DNA from: Flavobacterium hankyongi
GTDB taxonomy: Bacteria; Bacteroidota; Bacteroidia; Flavobacteriales; Flavobacteriaceae
DNA: 64,000 bases
Direction: 5' to 3'
Assembly (NCBI RefSeq): GCF_036840915.1
Contig: NZ_CP085725.1
Coordinates: forward strand, 2,046,001-2,110,000
This document shows, in pieces, positions 1 to 7,603 of this stretch. Each line of letters begins with the position of its first letter. The first letter of the stretch is position 1. A program made the translations under genes and the position numbers. The notes under the pieces were generated by a model that was not told where the DNA came from, made no database searches, and was given only the letters and a program-made list of their open reading frames with translations.

Positions 1-355
1 CAAGTTCTGCATCAAAACGAGTAGAAAAACCTCTTTCAGGAACATCAAACTGATGAGACGAAACTCCAAGATCACCTAAAATTCCATCAACAAATTTTAC
101 CCCATTAAATCTTAAGAACCTTTTTATGTATCTAAAATTTTCTTTTATCAACACAAATCTAGGATCATCAATTGCATTTTGCCAAGCATCTTCATCCTGA
201 TCAAAAGCGAACAATTTTCCATTCTCTCCCAAACGAGACAATATCCCTCTTGAGTGACCTCCACCACCAAACGTCACATCAACATATACTCCGTCAGGCT
301 TAATATTTAAACCATCAACCGTCTCTTTCAACAAAACAGGATTATGATATTCCAT
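1..355 (-). CDS. rsmH: 16S rRNA (cytosine(1402)-N(4))-methyltransferase RsmH, C-terminus beyond window
   Basis: RsmH transfers a methyl group from S-adenosylmethionine to N4 of C1402 in the ribosomal P site. Only the first 118 residues are inside the window. The start [16 protein letters not shown] is typical of the family, and the SAM-binding glycine loop [11 protein letters not shown] lies at residues 25-35. A second conserved stretch, FAFDQDEDA, follows at about residue 50. The start codon lies inside the end of mraZ (14-base overlap), so the two are translated together. This order, mraZ then rsmH, is the normal head of the division and cell wall (dcw) cluster. The gene is cut by the window edge and shows no other damage. 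Confidence 0.95.
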   Translation of the reverse strand, partial: MEYHNPVLLKETVDGLNIKPDGVYVDVTFGGGGHSRGILSRLGENGKLFAFDQDEDAWQNAIDDPRFVLIKENFRYIKRFLRFNGVKFVDGILGDLGVSSHQFDVPERGFSTRFDAEL

Positions 356-815
356 TGTCATCATCATTTGTGTTACCCATTACCTCTTCAGCCAAATCTG
401 CAAAATCAATTTCAGAATCATCTACTGCTTTTTCATACAAATCTTTATCCCATATCTCAATAATATTTATTGCCGAAGACAATACAAGATTACCATTTAT
501 AGATGCAAAAACTGCTAAATCTTTTGGAACCAATAATCGACCAGTTGAATCTATCTCCACCATTCTTACACCAACAGTAAATCGACGGATGAAATCGTTA
601 TGCTTTTTATTAAACCTATTAAGTTTATTTATTTTTTGCATCATTATATTCCACTCAGCCATTGGATACAATTCAAGACATTGCTGAAAAACTGAGCGCT
701 TTAAAACGAAACCTTCCTGCAACGATGAATTCAACTGATTCTTCAAAGCTACAGGCAGCATTAGCCTTCCCTTAGAATCAGCCTTACATTCATATGTTCC
801 AACAATGGTATTCAA
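342..815 (-). CDS. mraZ: transcriptional regulator MraZ
   Basis: MraZ is the DNA-binding autoregulator of the dcw cluster. The 157-residue protein has the two expected AbrB-like half domains, each with a DSxGRxxxP signature, at residues 13-21 and 89-97. Length and repeat layout match the family. The ATG start is about 22 bases after a predicted transcription start and fits the promoter at 844-851. The 3' end overlaps rsmH by 14 bases. Three direct repeats upstream (861-887) look like its own operator, so negative autoregulation is likely, as shown for MraZ in other bacteria. Confidence 0.96.
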   Translation of the reverse strand: MNTIVGTYECKADSKGRLMLPVALKNQLNSSLQEGFVLKRSVFQQCLELYPMAEWNIMMQKINKLNRFNKKHNDFIRRFTVGVRMVEIDSTGRLLVPKDLAVFASINGNLVLSSAINIIEIWDKDLYEKAVDDSEIDFADLAEEVMGNTNDDDNGIS

Positions 816-843
816 GCAGTTACAGTTTTTATATGATACTGTA

Positions 844-851
844 CAAATGTA
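844..851 (-). promoter_or_regulatory. -7 promoter element of mraZ
   Basis: On the minus strand this reads TACATTTG, an exact match to the Bacteroidota -7 consensus TAnnTTTG. It lies about 28 bases before the mraZ start codon. No good -33 TTG is visible; that region is taken up by the MraZ repeats. Confidence 0.75.
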
Positions 852-860
852 GAAAATAAT

Positions 861-887
861 TTACCACATTTTACCACTAATTACCAC
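861..887 (-). promoter_or_regulatory. predicted MraZ operator, three GTGGTAA direct repeats
   Basis: On the minus strand GTGGTAA occurs three times at exactly 10-base steps (plus-strand ttaccac at 861, 871 and 881). A weaker copy, ATGGTAA, lies at 902-908. In E. coli MraZ binds TGGGN repeats separated by five bases, which is the same helical spacing, so this is very likely the autoregulatory site. It covers the place where the -33 contact should be. Confidence 0.8.
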
Positions 888-1149
888 TTTGTTGATAAGT
901 TTTACCATTTTCAGTTTAAAAAGAACCATTTTAAAAAACCTTTTTTTATAAGTTTAGGGGATTTTTGTGTGCGTTTTTTTCATTTTAAGAAATTATTCGC
1001 AAAAAAATACATTAATTAAAATATATATTTGATTTTTTTTAAAATTTAAACCCTAAAAAACATCTTGCATACAACTGACAATTAAACACTTAACTTATCA
1101 ACATTTAAAATTGAAAAACATTCAAAAAATGTAATTCGTATTTTAATCC

Positions 1150-1157
1150 TATATTTG
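1150..1157 (+). promoter_or_regulatory. -7 promoter element of the hydrolase-engB operon
   Basis: TATATTTG is an exact TAnnTTTG match. The TTG at 1155-1157, which could be taken as a start codon, is part of this box. Confidence 0.7.
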
Positions 1158-1184
1158 CCTAATAAACCATATCAAATAATCAAA

Positions 1185-1955
1185 GTGAGTAACTTAATAA
1201 AAGACGGTAAATACGAATATTTTGAGGCAGGTGAAGGAACACCGATTATTATCTTACACGGATTAATGGGCGGATTGAGTAATTTTGATGGAGTTGCTAA
1301 TTATTTTCCAAGCAAAGGTTATAAAGTTGTAATTCCACAATTGCCTTTGTATACTCAAAATATTTTAAAAACTAATGTAAAGTCATTTGCAGTTTATGTA
1401 AAAAACTTTATCAATTACAAAGGGTTTAATCGAGTGATTCTTCTTGGAAATTCTCTTGGAGGCCATATTGCTTTATACTTCACAAAAATGTACCCTGAAA
1501 AAGTTTGCGGTTTAGTAATTACTGGAAGCTCTGGTTTATACGAAAGTGCCATGGGTGACAGTTATCCAAAACGTGGTGATTATGAGTACATAAAGAAAAA
1601 AGCACAAGATGTTTTTTACAATCCTGATGTAGCCACACCAGAAATTATTGACGACGTATACGCAACAGTAAACGATCGAATTAAGTTAATTAAAACACTT
1701 ACGATTGCCAAAAGTGCAATTCGTCATAACATGGCCAAAGATTTACCTAAAATGCATGTCCCAACAGGCATTATTTGGGGAAAACAAGACAAAGTAACAC
1801 CACCAGATGTAGCTGAAGAATTTCATAGATTATTACCAAATTCATCTTTATATTGGATAGACAAGTGTGGTCATGCAGCCATGATGGAACACCCAGATGA
1901 GTTTAATAAAATTTTAGAAGAATGGCTTGAAACAAAAGCCGAACACAAAGTATAA
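1185..1955 (+). CDS. alpha/beta hydrolase
   Basis: This is a cytoplasmic alpha/beta-hydrolase fold protein of unknown substrate, 256 residues. The oxyanion-hole HG is at about residues 25-26, the nucleophile Ser90 lies in GNSLGGH, the acid Asp202 in GKQDKVTP and the base His230 in KCGHAAMMEHP, so the full triad is present. I chose the GTG at 1185. It gives a start beginning MSNLIKDGKY and a leader of about 20 bases, whereas the in-frame TTG at 1155 is inside the -7 box. No in-frame ATG is available. It is followed after six bases by engB, so the pair is an operon. There is no signal peptide. Confidence 0.85.
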   Translation: MSNLIKDGKYEYFEAGEGTPIIILHGLMGGLSNFDGVANYFPSKGYKVVIPQLPLYTQNILKTNVKSFAVYVKNFINYKGFNRVILLGNSLGGHIALYFTKMYPEKVCGLVITGSSGLYESAMGDSYPKRGDYEYIKKKAQDVFYNPDVATPEIIDDVYATVNDRIKLIKTLTIAKSAIRHNMAKDLPKMHVPTGIIWGKQDKVTPPDVAEEFHRLLPNSSLYWIDKCGHAAMMEHPDEFNKILEEWLETKAEHKV

Positions 1956-1961
1956 AGCATA

Positions 1962-2582
1962 ATGAAAGTAAATACAGCCGAATTTATTATAAGTAATTCT
2001 GATGTAAGCAAATGTCCTTTAGAGCGTTTGCCAGAATATGCATTTATCGGGAGGTCAAATGTTGGCAAATCATCTTTAATCAACATGTTGACCAATCATA
2101 AAAATTTGGCAAAAACATCTGCAAGACCAGGTAAGACACAATTAATAAACCACTTTAAGATAAATAGCAATTGGTTTTTAGTTGATTTACCAGGTTATGG
2201 CTATGCACGTGTTTCTAAAAAAACAAAAGAAGTATTTCAAAAATTCATCACTGATTATTTTGAAAAAAGAGAGCAATTAGTTTGTGCTTTTATACTTATT
2301 GATATTCGTCATGAAGCTCAAAAAATAGACTTAGAATTCATCAATTATTTAGGAGAAATTGAGGTTCCTTTTTGTATTATTTTTACCAAAGCAGATAAAA
2401 TTAGTCGTGTAAAAATTGACCAAAGTATAGCAGCTTATCGAAAATCATTATTGGCAAATAACTGGGAAGAAATGCCTCCTCATTTTGTTACCTCATCACT
2501 TGAGGCTACAGGACGAGAAAGCGTACTAGAATATATTGACGAAATTAATCAACAGATTTTTAAAAGTAATGACTTCCTTTAA
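1962..2582 (+). CDS. engB: ribosome biogenesis GTPase EngB (YihA/YsxC)
   Basis: EngB is an essential GTPase that helps assemble the 50S subunit. All G motifs are readable in the 206 residues: G1 GRSNVGKS at 30-37, the G2 threonine in ARPGKTQ at about 54-60, G3 DLPGYG at 75-80, G4 TKAD at 141-144 and G5 SSLEATG near residue 180. Length is normal for the family. It is the second gene of an operon with the alpha/beta hydrolase and ends at a bidirectional terminator shared with gldC. Confidence 0.96.
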   Translation: MKVNTAEFIISNSDVSKCPLERLPEYAFIGRSNVGKSSLINMLTNHKNLAKTSARPGKTQLINHFKINSNWFLVDLPGYGYARVSKKTKEVFQKFITDYFEKREQLVCAFILIDIRHEAQKIDLEFINYLGEIEVPFCIIFTKADKISRVKIDQSIAAYRKSLLANNWEEMPPHFVTSSLEATGRESVLEYIDEINQQIFKSNDFL

Positions 2583-2598
2583 ACAATAATATAAATAA

Positions 2599-2632
2599 TA
2601 AAAGGCTTTCAAATGAAGGCCTTTTATTTTAT
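2599..2632. terminator. bidirectional terminator between engB and gldC
   Basis: The hairpin has arms AAAAGGC-TTTC and GAA-GGCCTTTT around a short AAAT loop, with T-rich tracts on both strands. It ends both convergent operons. Confidence 0.8.
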
Positions 2633-2967
2633 TCTTTTTTAAGATCAAGCTTTTCAGCGAAGTAATCACAAAAATCTCGCATGGTATCACTCATTTTCTC
2701 ATCAGCAGTTGCTTGTTGAAAAGTATCTGCCATGGCAACTAAAGTTTGATGAAAGAAAATTTTCATTTCATCTACAGGCATATCCTTTGTCCATAAATCG
2801 ATACGCATTGTTTCTTTAGCTTTGCTATCCCAAACATTAAGCATGATTGCTTTTGCCTCTTCATTTTCAACACCTCCATCTTTAGCTGTCCAATGTAGCT
2901 TTTCTGGAACGTGGTTTTCATCTAACGATATTTTAAATTTTATATCTGATGTTTTAGTTATTGCCAT
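2629..2967 (-). CDS. gldC: gliding motility protein GldC
   Basis: GldC is a small soluble protein that in Flavobacterium johnsoniae increases gliding but is not absolutely required. The 112-residue product has the family pattern: an N-terminal KTSDIKFKISLDENHVPE stretch, then WTAKDGG, then an acidic helical tail. There is no signal peptide. It follows gldB directly: the gldB stop TAA and the gldC ATG share one base, so translation is coupled. The gldB-gldC order is the one known from F. johnsoniae. Confidence 0.95.
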   Translation of the reverse strand: MAITKTSDIKFKISLDENHVPEKLHWTAKDGGVENEEAKAIMLNVWDSKAKETMRIDLWTKDMPVDEMKIFFHQTLVAMADTFQQATADEKMSDTMRDFCDYFAEKLDLKKE

Positions 2968-3923
2968 TACTTAGTAGGTTTATATTTAGATTTTTGAAAT
3001 ATTTCTTTCGCATCCATTAAGAACATTTGTTGCGGAGGCACATCATTATTATCCATAAAAGCTCTCACAATTTGCCATCCTATCCATGCTCCAACACGTC
3101 CTGGAGTTTCATTATCGTTAGTCAATCCGAATTTTGAAAAAGGTGCAGGCTCAATAAATTTTGGAATCAATTTAGAATCTGTACTATACAGTAATTTTTC
3201 TTCTACAAAAAATCGCCAAACATCAACATCATGCTCTTCACACCACTTTATTTCATCAGTTGTATAACATATCTTATCTTCATCTGAATATTCAGGCAAC
3301 AAAATATCTTTTAAATACAGTTGCTTTCCTGCATATACTAATTGAGACAGGAAATCTCTTTCCATTGGCGGCTTTACCTTTCCATAAGAAAAGCTTTGAA
3401 CAATATCTGGCAAAATTTGAGATGGTTCAAAAGTTTTCTTTACATATTCAGGATACTCATAAAATTTGTGATTCTTACCCAAATACATCTCTAATGAAAT
3501 GACTACAAGACTATCCGCATAGATAGCTTTGTATTGTGGATCCATATCATGTATTAAAGTCACAACTTTAGGTGTTCTTGTTTTAGGATAATAGAATTTT
3601 ATGTATTTGAATAAATCTTCTATTCCTTCTTTTTCTAAATCAAAATTATCATAACGTTTTTCTACTTCTTTATAAAGTTCTCTCCACAATGGATTAGTCA
3701 TTTTCTCGACCATCGCTGTATCTGAAACATTAGGAGGAAAAAAGAAAGGATATTTTGATTTTAATTTATTTAGATCTTGAGGTTTTGTTTCAAAGAAAGC
3801 CTTGTCATATCTATCTACCTCTATACTTACAGGAATATCTTCGGCTTCTGATTTAATTTTGTCGTTTTTTGAACAAGATGTTAAAATAATGCCTATTAAA
3901 GCAAATACTAGAAATTTCTTCAT
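2967..3923 (-). CDS. gldB: gliding motility lipoprotein GldB
   Basis: GldB is a lipoprotein essential for gliding in F. johnsoniae, where it also supports type IX secretion through GldJ stability. The 318-residue form starts at MKKFLVFALIG and has a lipobox ILTSC, so it is exported and lipidated. The reading frame stays open a further 36 codons upstream, but that extension would place basic residues ahead of the signal peptide and runs through the -7 promoter box at 3975-3982, so it was removed. The gene is divergent from nadE with a 96-base gap and overlaps gldC by one base. Confidence 0.95.
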   Translation of the reverse strand: MKKFLVFALIGIILTSCSKNDKIKSEAEDIPVSIEVDRYDKAFFETKPQDLNKLKSKYPFFFPPNVSDTAMVEKMTNPLWRELYKEVEKRYDNFDLEKEGIEDLFKYIKFYYPKTRTPKVVTLIHDMDPQYKAIYADSLVVISLEMYLGKNHKFYEYPEYVKKTFEPSQILPDIVQSFSYGKVKPPMERDFLSQLVYAGKQLYLKDILLPEYSDEDKICYTTDEIKWCEEHDVDVWRFFVEEKLLYSTDSKLIPKFIEPAPFSKFGLTNDNETPGRVGAWIGWQIVRAFMDNNDVPPQQMFLMDAKEIFQKSKYKPTK

Positions 3924-3974
3924 GAATTGTAACAGTAATTTATTTCTTACGTTTTTTTTGAACACTTTTTTAAG

Positions 3975-3982
3975 CAAAAGTA
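3975..3982 (-). promoter_or_regulatory. -7 promoter element of gldB-gldC
   Basis: On the minus strand this is TACTTTTG, an exact TAnnTTTG match. It lies one base from the nadE -7 box on the other strand, so the two promoters are back to back and their -33 regions overlap. Confidence 0.65.
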
Positions 3983-3983
3983 T

Positions 3984-3991
3984 TACCTTTG
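3984..3991 (+). promoter_or_regulatory. -7 promoter element of nadE
   Basis: TACCTTTG matches TAnnTTTG exactly. A TTTG at 3957-3960 could be the -33 element, with a gap of 23 bases, which is at the long end of the accepted range. Confidence 0.65.
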
Positions 3992-4019
3992 CAAATATAC
4001 ATCGTTTTAGAAAGAATTT

Positions 4020-4832
4020 ATGCCTATGCAAAAAATTACTCAGCTTGATACTGAAAAAGTTAACCTACATATCGTTAATTGGCTTAAGGCTTATGCTCAA
4101 AACGCAAAAGTTAACGGTTTTGTTGTGGGAATATCCGGCGGAATAGACTCGGCACTTACATCGAGTTTATGCGCTCAAACCGGACTTACTACTTTATGTG
4201 TTGAAATGCCAATACATCAAGCACAAAGCCACGTAAACAGAGCACAAGAACATATTGCTCAGCTAAAAAAGCGTTTTTCAAACGTGAGTGACACAAGAGT
4301 TGATTTAACCCCTGTATTTGAGAGCATAAAAAACGAAATTCCAACTACAAACGATGAAATAAAACTCAATTTATCGCTAGCTAACACAAGAGCACGTCTA
4401 CGCATGACCACTTTATACTATCTTGCCGGAATCCACGGTCTTTTAGTTGCAGGAACAGGAAATAAAGTAGAAGACTTTGGCATTGGTTTTTTTACCAAAT
4501 ACGGCGATGGTGGAGTTGACCTTAGTCCAATTGCAGATTTATTAAAAAGTGAAGTGAGACAACTCGCAACTTACTTAGAAGTCCCTGATTCGATTTTGAA
4601 AGCAGCACCAACAGATGGCTTATTTGGTGATGACCGAAGCGACGAAGATCAACTTGGCGCAAGCTATGAAGAATTAGAATGGGCAATGACACAATTGGAA
4701 CAAGGAAAAACCGTTAATGATTTTGAAGGTAGAGAGAAAATTGTATTTGAAATATACAAACGACTTAATACCATAAATCAACACAAAATAACCCCAATCC
4801 CAGTTTGTATAATACCTGAAATTTATAAGTAA
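4020..4832 (+). CDS. nadE: ammonia-dependent NAD(+) synthase NadE
   Basis: NadE makes NAD from deamido-NAD, ATP and ammonia, the last step of NAD synthesis. The ATP-pyrophosphatase loop SGGIDSA is at residues 39-45. The conserved NKVEDFGIGFFTKYGDGG region and the DGLFGDDRSDEDQ loop follow in order. At 270 residues it is the short, ammonia-using type without a glutaminase domain. Two in-frame ATG codons lie six bases apart (4020 and 4026) and I cannot separate them. It is transcribed divergently from gldB. Confidence 0.95.
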   Translation: MPMQKITQLDTEKVNLHIVNWLKAYAQNAKVNGFVVGISGGIDSALTSSLCAQTGLTTLCVEMPIHQAQSHVNRAQEHIAQLKKRFSNVSDTRVDLTPVFESIKNEIPTTNDEIKLNLSLANTRARLRMTTLYYLAGIHGLLVAGTGNKVEDFGIGFFTKYGDGGVDLSPIADLLKSEVRQLATYLEVPDSILKAAPTDGLFGDDRSDEDQLGASYEELEWAMTQLEQGKTVNDFEGREKIVFEIYKRLNTINQHKITPIPVCIIPEIYK

Positions 4833-4914
4833 AATATTACTTGATTGCCAGTTATTTACAAAAATATTAATTATCTTTACTATACGTTTTAGTTATTAAC
4901 TTAAAGTTTTTATT

Positions 4915-5544
4915 ATGGTTAAATTAGGACTTGCCGACAACCACCCCGTGGTTCATTATGGCATAAAATCTTACTTTAAAGAACATGCTGACATTTCCTT
5001 AGTTGGAATAGTTGATAATTTTGATATGGTAGAGGAAATGCTAAAACGCAAGGATATTGATGTCCTTCTCATGGACTTAGAACTTCAAGGACTTACTAGC
5101 ATAAATCTCATCAAAGCCTTATTAAAAGATTATCCTAAAGTAAAAATCGTTCTTTTTTCAAATCTTAACGAACAAATATATGCGCCAAACGCTATTAAAG
5201 CAGGTGTCTCATCATTTGTAGAAAAATCGGAAAAGCTTGATGTACTGGCTTCTACCATTATCAAGGTAAATAGAGGAGCAGTTATATTTAGTGATGCCGT
5301 TAAGAAAAACATGGCTCTAATTTCTAAGCAAGCCAAATCTGAAAGGCTATATAGAAAATTATCGAGTCGCGAAATTGAAGTTTTACGTTATTTATCTAAC
5401 GGAAAGAAAAACAAAGAAGTTGCTGAAGCACTTAATTTGAATGAAAAAACAATTAGTACATACAAACTGCGCTTACTAGCAAAATTGAACGTTACTAATT
5501 TAGTGGACTTAGTAAACAAAGCAAAAACACTAGAAATAGTTTAA
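4915..5544 (+). CDS. LuxR-family response regulator (orphan)
   Basis: This is a two-component response regulator with a receiver domain (residues 1-120) and a C-terminal LuxR/FixJ helix-turn-helix (about 145-205, LSSREIEVLRYLSNG). The phosphoacceptor is Asp54 in LLMDLEL, the switch Ser lies in VLFSN and the conserved Lys in FVEKSE. The acidic pair is Asp-Asn instead of Asp-Asp (LADNH, residues 8-9). No histidine kinase lies nearby, so its partner and targets are unknown. Its 3' end overlaps the end of dnaG by four bases on the opposite strand. Confidence 0.9.
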   Translation: MVKLGLADNHPVVHYGIKSYFKEHADISLVGIVDNFDMVEEMLKRKDIDVLLMDLELQGLTSINLIKALLKDYPKVKIVLFSNLNEQIYAPNAIKAGVSSFVEKSEKLDVLASTIIKVNRGAVIFSDAVKKNMALISKQAKSERLYRKLSSREIEVLRYLSNGKKNKEVAEALNLNEKTISTYKLRLLAKLNVTNLVDLVNKAKTLEIV

Positions 5545-7517
5545 CTGTAGCGAGACATTACTCTTCCTAATTTTACTGAAAAGTTATTTATTAGCTTCGA
5601 GTAGTCCATTACCATAGAAAGATCTTCTGAATTGTCACTTTCGACACTGTTTGAGAGTGACATTTTTATTTCTTCAATTATTTTGTTAACCAAAAACCAT
5701 CGTAGTGATAAAATTGTTTCACTCACATATTGTGCAACGGTTTGGTCTTTAAGTTTTACATAGATTTGTTTTGCTTCCCAATTGTGTAATACATCTTTTT
5801 CATCTGCCATTAAAATTGATATAACTTCCTGAGACAATTCTGGAGTAACCTGCATTAAATATTGCTCAATTTCAAATTTCTTATCTTGATTATAATAAGC
5901 AATTAAATCATTGTATATAGCTTGAAATATAGGAGTAGCCAATTCAACCTCATCTTCCTGTAAACTCAAATATACACGTTGAAAGATTTTATACTTATTT
6001 ACCTCTCTTACTTCTTTTAATTCTCCATCATCATTAGCCTTCCATAAGAAATCTTCAAAATCTTCTTCAAAATCACCGTATAATAGCAAAATTTGAATTA
6101 TCTTTTTTTCAAGCTCATACTGAATGTCGACTTTTGAATTGACTGTAGCAGACTCATTTTTATGAACTTCGAATGCTTTTTGTTCTTGAACGTATTTTTT
6201 ATTAGCTTCCGAAATATCTTTTTGAACCAATTGTGCTAAAGTATTAAAAAGAACATCTTCCGAAATTTCCATAATACGGGAACATTCCTGAATATAGATT
6301 TCTCTTTTAATTCTATCTGGAATTTTAGAGATACTAATTACCATATCTCTAATAAGTTCGGCCTTTTTAATAGGATCATTTTTTGCATCTCTCATTAAAA
6401 GTGATGCTTTGAACTGAATAAAGTCTTTAGCATTTTCGTCTAAATAACGAAGTAGTTCTTCTTGAGGAGTTTTTCGGGCAAAACTATCAGGGTCTTCGCC
6501 TTCAGGAAATGTACACACTTTCACGTTCATTCCTTCTTCTAGAATCAAATCGATTCCGCGAATAGAAGCTCTAAGACCAGCAGCATCTCCATCAAATAAA
6601 ACAGTAATATTTTTTGTAAGTCTATTTATCAATCTGATTTGATCAGAAGTTAGCGCTGTCCCTGAAGAAGACACAACATTTTCCACTCCAGCCTGATGCA
6701 TTTGAATAACATCTGTATATCCTTCACAAAGGAAACAGTTATCTTGCTTAACAATGGCTTGCTTAGCATGATAAATACCATATAATACTTTACTTTTATG
6801 GTAAACATCACTCTCTGGTGAATTAAGATATTTCGCTGCTTTTTTATCGTTGGTTAAAATTCTACCTCCAAAACCCAACACACGCCCCGACATGCTTTGT
6901 ATGGGGAACATAACTCTTCCTTTAAACCTATCAAATTGCTTATCGTCTTTTGAAATAGTAAGACCAACTTTTTCAAGATATTCCAACTTATACCCTTGCC
7001 CTAATGCTTCTTTTGTGAAAGCATCCCAAGTTTCAGGTGAATATCCTAATCCAAAGTTTTTAATTGTTTCCGCGGTGAATCCTCTTTCCTTAAAATATGA
7101 GAGTCCTATAGCCTGACCTTCATCAGTATTGTACATTGTACTTTGAAAATACTTTTGAGCAAATTCAGAAACTAAATACATACTTTCTTTTTCTGAAGCT
7201 TCTTGCATTTCTTCTGAAGTTCTTTCTGTTTCCTCTATTTCAATATTGTATTTTTTTGCTAAATATCGAATAGCTTCTGGAAAAGAAAAATGCTCATGCT
7301 CCATTACAAATGTAACTGCATTCCCTCCTTTTCCTGAACTAAAATCTTTCCAGATTTGTTTTACAGGAGACACCATAAATGAAGGTGATTTTTCATCTGA
7401 AAAAGGACTAAGTCCCTTAAGATTAGTTCCTGCACGCTTAAGTTGTACAAAATCACCAATAACCTCCTCTACACGGGCAGTTTCAAAAACAGTATCGATT
7501 GTATTTTTGGAAATCAT
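5541..7517 (-). CDS. dnaG: DNA primase DnaG without zinc-binding residues
   Basis: DnaG lays down RNA primers at the replication fork. The order is normal: an N-terminal zinc-ribbon-like region (residues 30-68), the RNA polymerase core, a TOPRIM fold with CEGYTDVI and DGDAAG (about 260-345) and a C-terminal helicase-binding part. All four zinc ligands of the usual N-terminal module are replaced: Ser37, Ser40, Asp58 and Ser61 stand where Cys, His, Cys and Cys are expected. The surrounding residues (EKSPSF, GKGGNA) are kept. As I recall, this loss is shared by flavobacterial primases, so it is not a sequencing fault. Length (658) is normal. Confidence 0.95.
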   Translation of the reverse strand: MISKNTIDTVFETARVEEVIGDFVQLKRAGTNLKGLSPFSDEKSPSFMVSPVKQIWKDFSSGKGGNAVTFVMEHEHFSFPEAIRYLAKKYNIEIEETERTSEEMQEASEKESMYLVSEFAQKYFQSTMYNTDEGQAIGLSYFKERGFTAETIKNFGLGYSPETWDAFTKEALGQGYKLEYLEKVGLTISKDDKQFDRFKGRVMFPIQSMSGRVLGFGGRILTNDKKAAKYLNSPESDVYHKSKVLYGIYHAKQAIVKQDNCFLCEGYTDVIQMHQAGVENVVSSSGTALTSDQIRLINRLTKNITVLFDGDAAGLRASIRGIDLILEEGMNVKVCTFPEGEDPDSFARKTPQEELLRYLDENAKDFIQFKASLLMRDAKNDPIKKAELIRDMVISISKIPDRIKREIYIQECSRIMEISEDVLFNTLAQLVQKDISEANKKYVQEQKAFEVHKNESATVNSKVDIQYELEKKIIQILLLYGDFEEDFEDFLWKANDDGELKEVREVNKYKIFQRVYLSLQEDEVELATPIFQAIYNDLIAYYNQDKKFEIEQYLMQVTPELSQEVISILMADEKDVLHNWEAKQIYVKLKDQTVAQYVSETILSLRWFLVNKIIEEIKMSLSNSVESDNSEDLSMVMDYSKLINNFSVKLGRVMSRYS

Positions 7518-7534
7518 TAAAAAATAAATGTTGT

Positions 7535-7542
7535 CAAATATA
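7535..7542 (-). promoter_or_regulatory. -7 promoter element of dnaG
   Basis: TATATTTG on the minus strand is an exact TAnnTTTG match 17 bases before the start codon. Confidence 0.65.
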
Positions 7543-7557
7543 CGACTTTCATAAAAA

Positions 7558-7587
7558 CAAAAAGTGCTCTGTATAGAGCACTTTTTT
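7558..7587. terminator. terminator after the beta-helix gene
   Basis: The hairpin has perfect arms AAAAGTGCTCT and AGAGCACTTTT with a short GTAT loop and T runs. It lies between the beta-helix gene and dnaG, both read leftwards, and separates them. Confidence 0.8.
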
Positions 7588-7603
7588 ACATTTTACCTAT
7601 CAA

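Larger units (their letters stand above)
816..1184. other. intergenic region between the divergent mraZ and hydrolase genes
   Basis: This is the longest gene-free stretch in the window. It contains the mraZ promoter and operator on the left and the hydrolase promoter on the right. The middle (about 910-1110) is very AT-rich with long A and T runs. I found no ORF, RNA gene or repeat there. Confidence 0.6.

Noticed and set aside
902..908. Fourth MraZ repeat (ATGGTAA)
   Set aside because: It is 21 bases from the last repeat and differs at the first base, so it may be chance; it was left out of the operator.
1155..1184. TTG start for the alpha/beta hydrolase
   Set aside because: The TTG is the last three bases of the TATATTTG promoter box; the GTG at 1185 gives the usual family N-terminus.
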